DNA of 64,000 nt, taken from assembly GCA_032622095.1 (NCBI GenBank), contig CP136063.1, positions 37,300,106-37,364,105 on the forward strand. The letters run 5' to 3'. Below, in pieces: positions 1 to 11,076 of the stretch (positions within the stretch are counted from its first letter, which is position 1; each line of letters opens with the position of its first letter). This DNA comes from Siphonodentalium dalli. Lineage: Eukaryota > Mollusca > Scaphopoda > Gadilida > Siphonodentaliidae. The notes under the pieces are model-generated. The model did no database searches. It was given only the letters and a program-made list of their open reading frames with translations, and was not told the DNA's origin. A program made the position numbers and the translations under genes.

Positions 1-703
1 TGTATTTTTTACGGTTCAACGCCGTTAATATCAAGACTGTAACTAAATAACGGTCAGACGACTAAGATTAAATGGTACTTTTGACGGGTCACCATAAATT
101 TTTTTGCTCATAATTTGCAAATGTTTCGGATGCTTTACTTTTACGGTACATAAATTTGATTTTGGACTTGCTTCGTGTCGCAAAAGGACATGCTCGATTC
201 ATGTTAAGTACTTTTCAGCTGCATGTTGTATTATCGTTTTTTTATTTACAGCCATATGCATACAGTAGTCAGTTAACGGTGAACACATCACAGTCTTTTT
301 CTGTATTAAATTCCAGGAGACAGATAACAAGTTTGATACTCTTCAAATTTTAAAGATTCATAAGTACTGTCTGTCACGTGCATTGAGGATTTAAATTTCA
401 TCAAAACTATGACCGTAATAAAATAACTACATGTAAGATGTATTTTTCAGTTACGAATAATACTAATTTCGACCATTCTAAAACATGAATCGTAATGCCT
501 ATCGGGAAATCACATTGTCATCACGGTTTTATTATATTGAAATTAGGAAATTGTTACCAGATACAGTCTGACAGTTACGTAAACAGTTTTGTACTGTGGA
601 ACATGCTACAGTGTGACCAATATTGGCAGCGATGTTGCGCGTTATGACACCGTTAAAGCGACTGGCATTTTTCTAACAGTGTAGAGAGAGGTGATCATTG
701 AGA
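1..703. other. Non-coding stretch with a dispersed repeat
   Basis: I see no supported gene. About 262-470 is similar in the same direction to about 15000-15195: both share GTGAACACATCAC, then AGGCAGATAAC-like and CTTCAAA-like blocks, then GATGTATTTTTCAGTTA. This marks a dispersed repeat lying downstream of the zinc-finger array and here. The 65-codon open frame at 156 begins with TTG and has no recognisable protein character. Confidence 0.5.
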
Positions 704-1103
704 TTAACCCTTTACCCAACAGAAGGGCCCTGTGCCAATGCATTCTCTTATATATGCGAGTCGACCATAGGTCGCCTCACATATATAAGAGAATGCATTG
801 GCTTAACACATTAAAAATTATAAAATTGTTAAAGAATGTAAGAAAAAATGGTAAAAAGTGTTAAAAAAAGATGTTTTTTAGGCCAATGCATTCTCTTATA
901 TATGCGAGGCGACCTATGGTCGACTCGCATATATAAGAGAATGCATTGGCACAGGGCATAACTGTAACCATCACAATGTGGTCAATGAGCCGGTTCCAAT
1001 GATATCCATATTTGCATGGTTTTATTGAGACAGACCCAAGATAATTTAGGCTGTTGCAGCTTTATTTGGCCGGTTTTGGCCGGTTTGTTGGGTAAAGGGT
1101 TAA
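704..1103. mobile_element. TTAA-flanked MITE, family P1, copy 1 (piggyBac-like ends)
   Basis: TTAA at 704-707 and 1100-1103 flanks a 392-bp element whose ends are CCCTTTACCCAAC and its inverted copy. Inside are two near-perfect 69-bp hairpins, 734-802 and 882-950, which are also reverse complements of one another. The central stretch is therefore a palindrome of palindromes. The TTAA duplication plus CCC-start ends is the pattern of piggyBac-superfamily non-autonomous elements; the family is an inference because there is no coding sequence. Confidence 0.85.
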
Positions 1104-1998
1104 CGAAAGAGAGGGGTGAATAGTATATACACAAAATGGCATTTTAGATATCCAAACACGAACTATACACACTATGTCAAACTCGCAATAATGCTCAATA
1201 CACTTAACGTAGGTACATACCTCCCTTCAGTGAATATGAAAGCTTCGGAGAAGTGTGACGATCGGACTGAGAAGTATGTGGTATAGATTATATTTAAATA
1301 CTCAATAGCATCAGTAAACAAAGTTGTTGAAACCATTCTATCTAAGTACTTTAAGAGTAGCTCAAAATGTACCTTCCTGACCATCGCTTTGTGTAATTAC
1401 CTCGTAGAGTAGTTCAAAGTGTACTATCTTGGCCATCGTCCTGTATAAGTACCTTGTTGAGTAGTTCAAATGGCATCTTCCTGAAGTATTCTGGAAACCA
1501 ATGTTAGAAGCTTTTCCCATATTTGAAGAAATGAAATTGACCCATAAACTTACGCCTTTACAACAACTCCACATAGAACATTTTGTTCGCAGCCAATTGG
1601 GTCGTAGCGTGATCAAATTTATTTTGAATTTAGACTCTTCACTGGCTTGTGACAATAAATGGTGATCAATTTAACATGATACAATCCTATCTTATTTCTC
1701 CGTGACATATCTTATCCTGCTGGTAGTAGTAAGTTCATCTACCCCCTTTGCAACCACTGCCTGCATTCCCTTTCTATTTCCTATCCCTTCACCTAAACTT
1801 TATTATTCGGACCACACAGAACCAAACCCGTCTGCTATACCCCAATGCTATCTATTGGGGTAACATTTATTTTTTGAGGATATGACTTAACAAAAGCCCC
1901 CAAGCTTGTTGCCCAATCCTCTTTTGAACACTTGAAATTATTTGTTATGTATTTATTGTTTGTAATTCTGTTCTGTATTAGTTCAAATAATATATTGT
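1104..1998. other. Non-coding stretch with a short triplicated unit
   Basis: Around 1337-1490 a unit of about 60 bp occurs about three times, with AGTAGTTCAAA-like, ACCTTCCTGACCATCG-like and GTAC-rich parts. The minus-strand open frames at 1172-1655 run through this repeat and look like chance. No gene is supported. Confidence 0.45.
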
Positions 1999-2399
1999 TT
2001 AACCCTTTACCCAACAAAACGGCCAAAATCGGCCAAATAAAGCTTCAACAGCCTAAAATATCTTCGGTCTGTCTCAATAGAACCATATAAATATGGATAT
2101 CATTGGAACCGGCTCCTTGACCACATTGTGATAGTTACAGTTATGCCCTGTGCCAATGCATTCTCTTATATATGCGAGTTGACCATAGGTCGCCTCGCAT
2201 ATATAAGAGAATGCATTGGCCTAAAAAAAATCTTTTTTTAACACTTTTTACCATTTTTTCTTACATTCTTTAACAATTTTATAATTTTTAATGTGTTAAG
2301 CCAATGCATTCTCTTATATATGCGAGGCGACCTATGGTCGACTCGCATATATAAGAGAATGCATTGGCACAGGGTCGTTCTGTTGGGTAAATGGTTTAA
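1999..2399. mobile_element. TTAA-flanked MITE, family P1, copy 2 (inverted)
   Basis: TTAA at 1999-2002 and 2396-2399 flanks an element with the CCCTTTACCCAAC end at the left and one mismatch in the right copy (AAATGG for AAAGGG). It carries the same two hairpins as copy 1 in opposite overall orientation. It ends only about 40 bp before the splice acceptor of the membrane-protein exon at 2441, so it sits in that putative intron. Confidence 0.85.
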
Positions 2400-2440
2400 C
2401 CAACATTTTGTTCGAGAACTAAATTCTTGAACTCCCATAG

Positions 2441-2780
2441 AGACGCCCTCGTCAAACTGGACGCTAGAGAAAATTTGGATTATCATTGGTATTTCCGTTT
2501 GGGTCATCGTTGTATTGCACTTTCTGTACAAATATTGCCGTAACAAAAGGTCGAAACTGATCTTATGTAAAAGACGTGAACCAACCGACCAACCAACGCA
2601 GAAGCAGTGGTCTCCATGGTCAGATCCGTTTGCCCACAAGTTGGCGGAATTGGATTCACTTCGGTACTTCCTGACCAAACATCCAGATGTCAGGTATTGT
2701 CTGCCCCTCTCATGGAGGACAAGCCTATCATACAGTCGATATACCCTGGTCTCCAGCTGGTCCCCAAACCAGACGGGTAG
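2441..2780 (+). CDS. Exon of a single-pass membrane protein (candidate, frameshifted or spliced)
   Basis: I do not recognise the family. A possible acceptor (CCCATAG) precedes a frame reading ETPSSNWTLEKIW, then a hydrophobic helix IIIGISVWVIVVLHFLYKYC (about 2476-2535), then the basic stop-transfer RNKRSK and a polar tail ending near HPDV at 2690. This is the layout of a type I membrane protein: an N-glycosylatable NWT before the helix and a cytoplasmic tail after it. At about 2693 there are two options. One is a donor, CAG before GTATTG. The other is a one-base frameshift, after which another frame reads the protein-like LSAPLMEDKPIIQSIYPGLQ and stops at 2778-2780. Neither the first exon nor an upstream partner is visible. 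The overlapping minus-strand frame (2238-2678) is treated as a shadow because it runs into the MITE. Confidence 0.45.
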
Positions 2781-5185
2781 ATATATAAAATATATGGAAA
2801 TTAAACAGAATGATCCATTATACTCTTGGTGTTATATGTTCCCTATTATACAGGATATTTGTTATAATTACTGGCTGATTATGAATAACTCGACGGATAT
2901 ACCCAATATCTGCACTATTAAAGGGCCCTAGATTCGGGTGGTCTATGAAATCACTCGATATCGTCAATTGGCGTTTCGCGGCAACGAAATAGTAATGTTA
3001 CATGAACGGCGTGGTCTTATTCCACCAATTCAGTTAAACAAATGTAGTTATAAAGCATTTGTACATACGTGTAAGGCATTTCAAGGCAGCGAACACGTGG
3101 TTTTACACATAAAGCATGATGTTTACACGCTGATGCCGATATCAGTACCCATACTTAATTAAATTTGGTTTCTTACACATGGCGAAGTCATGCCATATGA
3201 AGTCCTACCCTAGATGTTAAACTATATTAACCCTTAACCAAACACAAGGTCAAGATGAAACTTAATCAACTTTTCGAAAAAGCGATATAAGTCATGATAG
3301 GAAGTCATACACTATATATTTAACTGTATTAAAGACATATGATGGACTTGTTCGGTGCGAGAAACTGATCAGTTAGTACTCAGGCGCTATGCCAAGTGTG
3401 TGAATGTAGCATTCTACTAGCATTACCGAAAAGTTCAAAGAAATAAACCATAACGCTCAATATATATCATTGTCTGAACTACGCTTAATTGTAAATATTT
3501 ACACTTCGATTCGGGACGCTGCGATCAGCGACAAACTAACGCAAATTATTTCGCCACTGAGAGTCATTGCATTTAATTAATATATAAGAATGACGTGTGG
3601 GTACTGTAAATTTTGATTAATATGCGTAAAATTAACTACTTTAAAAAATAGTTTTCTCCGGTTCTATTTGATAACACTACCGGAGTGTTTAACATCACTT
3701 TAAGCCTTACCCAAATTACGCACCAATTATTCAAGGTCAAGTTGAAACTTAATCAACTGTTGTATCGAAACAATGCGATATAAGTCATGATAGGAAGTTA
3801 TACCTATATATTAACCCTTACCTAAAATACGCCAGTATTCGAGGTCATGTTGAAATTTAATCAACTTTCGTGCCACAAACAAGGCGATTATTCAGGATAT
3901 AACCAGGAAGAACGGGATATTAGGGAAAGTCCCCATTATTCCCACCGCTGGATCTGGATCAACTATACGGAAAGTCGAACATTATTCATAACATTACATG
4001 GAACTTTTTGGAACAATCCCGCTGAAATCGACAAATTCGTCCAAGAAAAAAAAAGTAACAAACAACATAACATAACACACAGATTATGACATTCCTGTCT
4101 TTAGGACCGTGTGTGTGTATTCAAGGCTATTCATTTTCCAAATGGAACAGTTTGTATCTCTTACATGAAATAATGAAGTTTTGACGTCATCAAATCTTGA
4201 AAAAGGGTAATAAGAGTTAAGTATCACTATCCAATGACAGCTGGACGGCCGTGAGTATGTTAATGTAATGTAATCTGTAATTTCTAGGAACCATTATCTC
4301 TCCTGATTAAAGTGTCTAAAGGGAGACGAAATTATGAGTACATGGATAAACCATCTGCGTCCATTTTGTCTGTATTGCACGTGTGTGTTGATATTGTTCA
4401 TCTTGGGGGAAATGGGAACCATTAAGACTGATTAGACAACTGACTCGACGTGGGTTACACTGACTCATCGAGTCCCTATGTGCTGGTCCCTTGTCTTCTG
4501 GCTTGACCAATCAGTGCGACTGAACGTGGAGACAAAGGACTCCAGTTCAGTTTATCAGGTTCCAAGTTCTGAACAGAGAGATTCTTTCTCTTCTATGCAC
4601 TCTTCCAGAGACGACCGAACCTATATATTGCTCTCCGTGACTGCTTGTTTAATTATTATAAATTTCTCGTAGAAATAAATATTATTCACATCGCAAGAAT
4701 TCATATCTCGCGAGGAAAAATAGTACAAGTCATGGAGTGGTACTCTAAAAGCACTTTAAAAATTGGTGAAATTCGAAAAGATTATAAAGCGAGTACAAGT
4801 ATCTTTTTTTGTTAAGATATTTCGAAATATTAGGCCCTATCCACTCTTAAAACTGGTGACGAAATGTCATAATGGTCGTTAGGAAATGTATTTGAAAGAC
4901 TGTTTAAACGAGGATAACTGTATTATGAGACTGTTTTTGAGTGGGACGACTTTACTAGATATCTTCAAATTTCACAAAAATATGGAAATATTTACAATAG
5001 TATTTACAACTCTTCGAGAGGATCTTCGTCGTCTTGTCGCTGTCTATTGATTAACGGCGCTATAACTCATGAAACTCCTTCTAACAGTTCTGTCGGATCA
5101 ATTTCCTCAGTATCATATCTTTAAAAAATCCTCATCTTAGTTCTCTCCTGACGTCGCTGGAGACGGCGAAGCATTCCCTCTGCCA
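2781..5185. other. Non-coding stretch with a degenerate ~100-bp repeat
   Basis: A unit containing AGGTCAAG, TGAAACTTAATCAACT and GCGATATAAGTCATGATAGG occurs at about 3240-3330, 3735-3815 and, partly, 3838-3890, the last two in tandem. The open frames at 2938-3162, 3847-4089, 4316-4510 and 4478-4672 have no recognisable motif. I do not support them as genes. Confidence 0.4.
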
Positions 5186-6106
5186 TTAACCCTTTATCCA
5201 ACAGAACGGCCCAGTGCCAATGCATTCTCTTATATATGCGAATCGACCATAGGTCGCCTCGCAAAAATTGTCAAAGAATGTAGATAAATATCATAAAAAT
5301 TGTTTAAAAATGTAAGAAAAAATTATAAAATTGTTAAAGATGGATTATCTCTTTAAATAACAAATTTTAAATAGTTGCGTGGGTATAAAATAATAGATAT
5401 GAACTGAAGACCTATGTCCGGAAAAGCTTCTATCAATTAATATTGATTTTATTTCGAATATTAAATCGGGCCCATTTATGTTACTATTTTTAGAACCGAC
5501 CATTCGGATGAGACCGTATTGCGATATAGAGCACTGGGCTGTTCCTACGGCTACGCAACGAATGTCAAATGTCACAGATTGGTTGTTTGGACTGTTTTGT
5601 TCCACAGATATAAGCGATAATGAGTATAATTAACGTTTATTTGTGACAAAATTGCACAATATAATTTCTGGTCTCTGTTAACAGTAACCACTATTGTTCG
5701 TTAGCTGAACAAACACACCTTTTTAGACCAGAAAATATTCGAAATAAAATTAATATTAATCGATAGAAGCATTTCCGGACAGGAGTCTTCGATTCAAATC
5801 TAATATTTTATACCCCGGTAACTATATAATAAATGTTTACAAAGAGATAATCCACCTTTAAAGAATGTAAGAAAAAATGGTAAAAAGTGTTTTAAAAAGA
5901 TTTTAGTTTGAGGCCTATGGTCGACTCGCATATATAAGAGAATGCATTGGCACAGGGCATAACTGTAACCATCACAATGTGGTCAATGAACCGGTTCCAA
6001 TGATATCCATATTTGTATGGTGTCATTGAGACAGACCGAAGATATTTTGGGCTGTTGAAGCTTTATTTGGGCGTTTTTTTGGCCGTTTTGTTGGGTAAAG
6101 GGTTAA
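5186..6106. mobile_element. TTAA-flanked MITE, family P1, copy 3, interrupted
   Basis: TTAA at 5186-5189 and 6103-6106, with end CCCTTTATCCAAC at the left and the inverted CCCTTTACCCAAC at the right. The paired hairpins are partly lost: only half of the first remains after 5217, and part of the second ends at about 5951. A different TTAA element is inserted at 5334-5861. Reading the minus-strand MULE-like frame onward from 6130 enters this MITE and stops near 6063. Confidence 0.8.
5334..5861. mobile_element. Nested TTAA element, family P2, copy 1
   Basis: TTAA at 5334-5337 and 5858-5861 brackets 520 bp with inverted ends AGATGGATTATCTC and GAGATAATCCACCT. The host P1 copies at 704 and 1999 read straight through the target as ATTGTTAAAGAATG (directly or inverted), so they give the empty site and prove the TTAA duplication. 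The internal open frame on the minus strand (5345-5605) is not a recognisable transposase. Confidence 0.85.
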
Positions 6107-6129
6107 TTTGGGCTGTGATTTTTACTAAC

Positions 6130-6683
6130 TTGGACACTTTGTCCAAAAACTCAAGAAGACTATAGAATGACATCGTCCGACTACCACTCCTGTTCTTTAT
6201 TCTCCGATGGAAGCCTGAGAAATAAAAAAAATACATCGTCGACATTAAAATGTCACGAAGGGTATTGACATTTGAATGAGAAAACATGGCCCAAAAACTA
6301 TATATATACTTCCAAAACATCTACTTTCAATCTGTAGATAGTATATAGTCGAGTCTCCGTGCATCATTGGATGGATTTATCAATAAATAGTGAAATCGTA
6401 AATATGTTTGTAGAGTAATGATAGAAACTATCAATGTCATATATAACGTGTGGTAAAACCAAGTCATTATATTTGCTGACTTTTTAATTCAGATCCGATG
6501 ACTGCTTGATTTCAAAAAGAATGAAATCTCACCTCCGATATCGTTGTTAGTTCCCGTTGTATGTTTAAAACAGCTCCACTGCTTGACAGGAACATCCCAG
6601 GAAACACAGGTTTCTTCCGTGTAGTTTTGGAGCTGGACTACTTTCTCGTCATTGCACATCTCCCGGTGTTGGTGGAAAACTTC
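6130..6683 (-). pseudogene. MULE-type transposase-like C-terminal exons (two exons)
   Basis: Two minus-strand exons join in phase. Exon a (6683 down to 6533, acceptor TTTAG, donor GGAG/GTGAG) encodes EVFHQHREMCNDEKVV, NYTEETCVSWDVPVKQWSCF and TTGTNNDIG. Exon b (6214 down, acceptor TTTATTTCTCAG, possible donor GTTAGT below 6130) continues GFHRRIKNRSGSRTMSFY and SLLEFLDKVSKLV. The joined TNNDIGGFHRRIKN resembles the TNN-x-x-EG-W-H-R motif that follows the catalytic core in MULE and FLYWCH-associated transposases, and the preceding W-x-CF fits that family's tryptophan-rich run. The catalytic DDE region is not visible upstream, so this is either the end of a domesticated intron-bearing gene or a remnant. 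If exon b is not spliced, the frame runs into MITE P1 copy 3 and ends there. The family call is from memory of the motif. Confidence 0.5.
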
Positions 6684-7699
6684 CTAAACATTGAAATTAG
6701 CGTATTAACATGATATAACAAAGATTAAACAGAAATTTTGGAATTTGGAATTTAACTGCCCTATTTATTCTACTTCAAGTTATTTGAAATGTATTTTGCC
6801 GCGTACATGCAATGAATATTCTGAGCTAATAATGGGCCCAACTTCTCCTAATACGAAATTCATTTGTTATAGAGTTGCTATTTTAGCTTAGGCATGGAAT
6901 GACAAGCTATTATAAATGAGAAACAAAATTATCATTTTACCGGGTCACCATTCTTCACTGTGTGTTGATATCCAGTTCATTGAATGAATCCTGAATAGAA
7001 CCTGGTTGATATACCTCTGTATCACACTCGTCTTCGAGCTATTGATGCCATGCATGCATGGTGTTATGAGCGGTTTGTATTGTGAATGGGTGAAATTATC
7101 TGCTCGTAAATCTCATAGTAGACAATTTTATACCAGGTTCTATTCAGTATTCAGAACAGCTCGCAATGAAAAAACCACTATAGTCCAGGAGATATTGTTC
7201 GTCATCTGCACCCACAGGACTCAACATCACCCAATAATTTTCTTTCTTAATGTTTCCTCTATCTAAAGGTCCGGGGATCGATTCCCGGTCGGGTATTCTG
7301 ACAAAAATCCAAACTTGGTCAGATCACCACGTTGTATAACTAAAAAGTCTCATTCGTGACCACACAATAAATATCCGAATACAAAACTAACTTCCCTTCA
7401 TGGCGACATCATGTCCAGGTATGTTGTCGTGAGTGTAGTATACACTGTCGGATCTGGAGCCGACATAAATGGATGACCAGTGCACATGGGTGACTATGTG
7501 CATGTTAACGAACCCGATGTAGGTTAGAGTAGCCAACGGCTGCCAACCAAAGCACCGACCATAGTCGAGACGTGCCATTTTAGTTACGTTTTGTATCGCA
7601 AACGATGAATTTTCGAATGTGCATGGATGCAGCCATTTTGATTGGGTCACGTGATCACCTAACGAGATCAGGGCCGATAATCAAAAAGTTACGGATAAC
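6684..7699. other. Unassigned stretch upstream of the MULE-like exons
   Basis: An 87-codon minus-strand frame (7650 to 7387) contains FENSSFAIQNVTKMARLDYG and HIVTHVHWSSIYVG. It ends at GTTAG, which could be a donor, but its phase does not join to the exon starting at 6683, so I leave it unassigned. A short inverted pair, GAATAGAACCTGG (about 6992) and CCAGGTTCTATTC (about 7135), encloses the plus-strand frame 7006-7266, which is probably non-coding. Confidence 0.35.
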
Positions 7700-8660
7700 C
7701 AGTAGATCCTCGTCAGTGGCGGGTTAATATGTGTGGCTATGGAGAATATCGGCCTTTAGTTAGACACAAAAAGGACCCCTCTATGTGCTGTATTCCTCGA
7801 GATATCGGCCGTCCCACGCAATCTGAAATTATGTCCCGCAGATTGTCGTTCTATTCCATATTCCATGTTAGGTCAGTTTTCGACCAAATAATGCAACTTT
7901 TGGTGTCCGGTCAGTGGCGCTGAATAGGTCACTCTCATCGGTTTTCTCTGATAAAGTTACCCAGGTTCCTGAAATTGCGATAAAGTTACCCAGGTTTGAT
8001 AGGATTGTGATAAAGTTACCCAGGTTAAGAATATTTCATGTTTAGCAAAGATTTATTCTTTTTTTTTTTGCGATAAAAATGACGAGCTACAATACGAATA
8101 CCGGTATGTCTTAATATGGTCTTTTAGGCCTACTTGTCAAAACTGAACAGTATTTCCCTCAGTCACTTTTAAATCAAGTTCTTATATTGTGATTTGCTTA
8201 ACCTGTGTAACTTCATCACAAATCTCTCCAACCTGGGTAACTTTATCACAATTTCGGGAACCTGGGTAACTTTATCACAGAAAACCATTGAGAGTGACCT
8301 ATTCGGCGGGGTTAATATTTGTGGATAGGGCGAATGTAGGCCTTTCGTTAGACGGTATCAGCCCTCTACGTGCTGTATTTCTCGAGATATCGGCCGTCCC
8401 ACGCAATTTGAAATTCTGTCCCGCAGATTGTCGTTCTATTCCATATTCCATGTTAGGTCAGTTTTCGACCAAATAATGCAACTTTTGGTGTCCGGTCAGT
8501 GGCGCTGAATAGGTCACTCTCATCGATTTTCTGTGATAAAGTTACCCAGGTTCCTGAAATTGCGATAAAGTTACCCAGGTTGGAGAGGATTGTGATAAAG
8601 TTATCCAGGTTAAGAATATTTCATGTTTAGCAACAATTTATTCATTTTTGCGATAAAAAA
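7700..8660. repeat. Duplicated block with an inverted internal copy
   Basis: About 7720-8045 is repeated directly at about 8308-8645 with high similarity: both contain CTCGAGATATCGGCCGTCCC, GCAGATTGTCGTTCTATTCC and three copies of GATAAAGTTACCCAGGTT. Between them, about 8198-8306 is the inverted copy of 7926-8025 and includes the same AACCTGGGTAACTTTATCAC unit three times. The arrangement is A-B, B inverted, A-B. A fragment of the same repeat (GTCCCGCAGATTGTCGTTCT) lies at about 44260. The open frames at 7729 and 8288 lie inside the repeat. Confidence 0.7.
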
Positions 8661-8719
8661 TGACGAACTACAGTACTAATACCGGTATATGTCTTGGTGT
8701 GTGCTTAATTTGGGCTTTA

Positions 8720-9275
8720 AATGGCATTAGTAACTTCATGAATTTCATAGTCTAATGAGATAATACATTAACCTAACCTATAAAATGGCATTAGTAACTT
8801 CATGAATTTCATGGTCTAATGAATAGTAACTTCATGAATTTCATAGTCTAATGAGATAATACATTAACCTAACCTATAAAATGGTCTAATGAATAGTAAC
8901 TTCATGAATTTCATAGTTTAATGAATAGTAACTTCATGAATTTCATACTCTAATGAATAGTAACTTCATGAATTTCATAGTCTACTGAATAGTAGCTTCA
9001 TGACTTTCATAGTTTAATGAATAGTAACTTCATGAATTTCATAGTCTAATAAGATAATACATTAACCTAACCTATAAAATGGTCTAATGAATAGTAACTT
9101 CATGAATTTCATAGTCTAATTAATAGTAACTTCATGAATTTCATAGTCTAATGAATAGTAACTTCATGAATTTCATAGTCTAATTAATAGTAACTTCATG
9201 AATTTCATAGTCTAATTAATAGTAACTTCATGAATTTCATAGTCTAATGAATAGTAACTTCATGAATTTCATATA
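8720..9275. repeat. ~32-bp satellite array, block 1
   Basis: Tandem copies of a unit centred on AGTAACTTCATGAATTTCAT followed by AGTCTAATGAAT. Some units instead carry a longer linker (GATAATACATTAACCTAACC and TATAAAATGGCATT). The same array continues after two insertions at about 10213-10432 and 11077-11850. Confidence 0.85.
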
Positions 9276-10212
9276 AGAAATGAACAGCGGTTTCAATGTG
9301 GTCATGGGATTTTGACCGCGAGAAAAAATCAGAAAACTGCATGAACCCCAAAGGGGTTCATGCGGAGTTTGCTGATTTTTTATCGCGGTCAAAACCCATG
9401 ACCACGTTGAATCCGCCGTTTATTATTTATATTTATAAACTTAAATTCATTATGAACTAGGATTGTCTGTCTTTCCCACTATTTATTCATCTATTTAAGT
9501 TAAATGAACGCATGGAGTTCAGTTCAGAAAGTTCGAATCCTTGTTTTTTGGAAAACCAAACATTTTGAGAATCCGTTCACGGAGAACGGAAAAAACGGAA
9601 TTTCACAGTTAAGTATAAATGGGAATAAAATAAAGTAACACCATTTAAGACTCATTTGAGTCTTAAATGGTGTTACTTTATTTTATTCCCATTTATTATT
9701 GACACAGACTCATACGGCATATACTTCAATAACAGTTAAGTATACACATATGACAAAATGTCTTGTTTAGCTAGTAACTAATGTAGACGTGTTGATTTCA
9801 AGAATGATAATATCTGAAACTAACAATTAAGTTTCGGCTGTGGATAAGAAATCGACAACACGCCGTTCTACCATAATGATATAGTTGTGCTGTTCGGGGG
9901 AATATTTGTAGCGGAAAGGAAAATGATAAAACACTATTGAGTAACATCAACGCTCAGTAACACCGGGCAATTTTCAACACTGATTATAGACCAAAATAAA
10001 ATTCTTGCCAAATCCGGACGTACTAGATACTCAAGCAGTCGGCAATGTCCAACAATCTCCGGTCATTTCCGGGACCAATGTGTTCATAAACCTATGAACG
10101 ACATTGGAAGTGACGTCACATTACGTTCATAGGTTTATGAACGCATTGAATAAGGGGGCGTGTCTACCGTAACGCTATGGGGAAATCGGAAGAGATATTA
10201 GGTGAATGTAAA
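9276..10212. mobile_element. Insertion within the satellite carrying three palindromes
   Basis: Non-satellite DNA separates two satellite blocks. It holds a ~147-bp hairpin (9278-9424, centre CCCCAAAGGGG), a perfect 38-bp-arm palindrome with a 2-base loop (9617-9694), and a pair GTTCATAAACCTATGAACG / CGTTCATAGGTTTATGAAC (10082-10142) in which each arm is itself palindromic. Exact element borders and target duplication are not clear. Whether it is one element or several MITEs is open. Confidence 0.55.
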
Positions 10213-10432
10213 TATAGTCTAATGAATAGTAACTTCATGAATTTCATAGTCTAATGAGATAATACATTAACCTAACCTATAAAATGGTATTAGTAACTTC
10301 ATGAATTTCATAGTCTAATGAGATAATACATTAACCTAACCTATAAAATGGTCTAATGAATAGTAACTTCATGAATTTCATAGTTTAATGAATAGTAACT
10401 TCATGAATTTCATAGTCTAATGAGATAATACA
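10213..10432. repeat. ~32-bp satellite array, block 2
   Basis: The same TAACTTCATGAATTTCATAG unit and the same GATAATACATTAACC linker as block 1, on the same strand. Its last unit is cut by the TTAA element that starts at 10433. Confidence 0.85.
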
Positions 10433-11076
10433 TTAAAGGGGTACTGTATGCCAATTTCAATAAATTCCCGGTAACAATTACGACCTAATATCAATATTAT
10501 ATTTTTAAATAACGTATTTGGGTCGACGATGTCTACTGAAAACGTTCCGGTTAACAGGCTATCATAAAAGTCAAATTGAATTATTTAATATAAATGAATT
10601 TATGGCTGGAGTCATAAAATGGCGAATTATGCCATTACGAGTTACCGTTCTTGAAATCTCACATGTTGGGTGTCTTTTATCGACGGCCGTTTACGACGAA
10701 CATTATTGAGTTGCGAACAAAACATGTTACATGCAAAAGGAAGTCCAGCTATAACCAATTTGGGGAAAAAGAGAAGAAACAAGATTCATAAAGCGTCAAG
10801 TATTTTTATAGGGAGTGAGATTGGTTCGATGGAAGAGATTACAGGCATCAATTGAACTTCCGGTTCATCCTGCAACCTGCGTCTTCTCAGGTGAAGGTCA
10901 AAAACATGGCGCGTAGTTTGAAATCGTAATACTTTTATTTCCAAGATCAATATTTTCGTCGCTAAATTAGGTTTATACGAAACTCATAAAAAACACGAAC
11001 ACAATCTAACTTGAAAGTTATGTCAATGGGAGTAAATAAAAAAAATTGCCTATCTATGTGTACAGTACCCCTTTAA
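10433..11076. mobile_element. TTAA element, family P3, inside the satellite
   Basis: TTAA at 10433-10436 and 11073-11076 encloses 636 bp with 12-bp perfect ends AGGGGTACTGTA and TACAGTACCCCT. The neighbouring satellite units read GATAATACATTAACCTAACC, so the array itself provides the empty site and proves the TTAA duplication. Open frames at 10518-10709 and 10670-10855 overlap in different frames and are not recognisable; the element looks non-autonomous. TTAA with an AGGGG end would fit a Kolobok-like or piggyBac-like source, an inference only. Confidence 0.88.

Noticed and set aside
2238-2678. 146-codon minus-strand ORF
   Set aside because: More than a third of it lies in MITE P1 copy 2, and the opposite strand has a transmembrane helix with a plausible exon structure.
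7266-7295. B-box-like GGATCGATTCCCGG suggesting a tRNA or SINE
   Set aside because: No A-box at the right distance and no cloverleaf could be drawn. The same applies to GGTTCGAACC near 30213.
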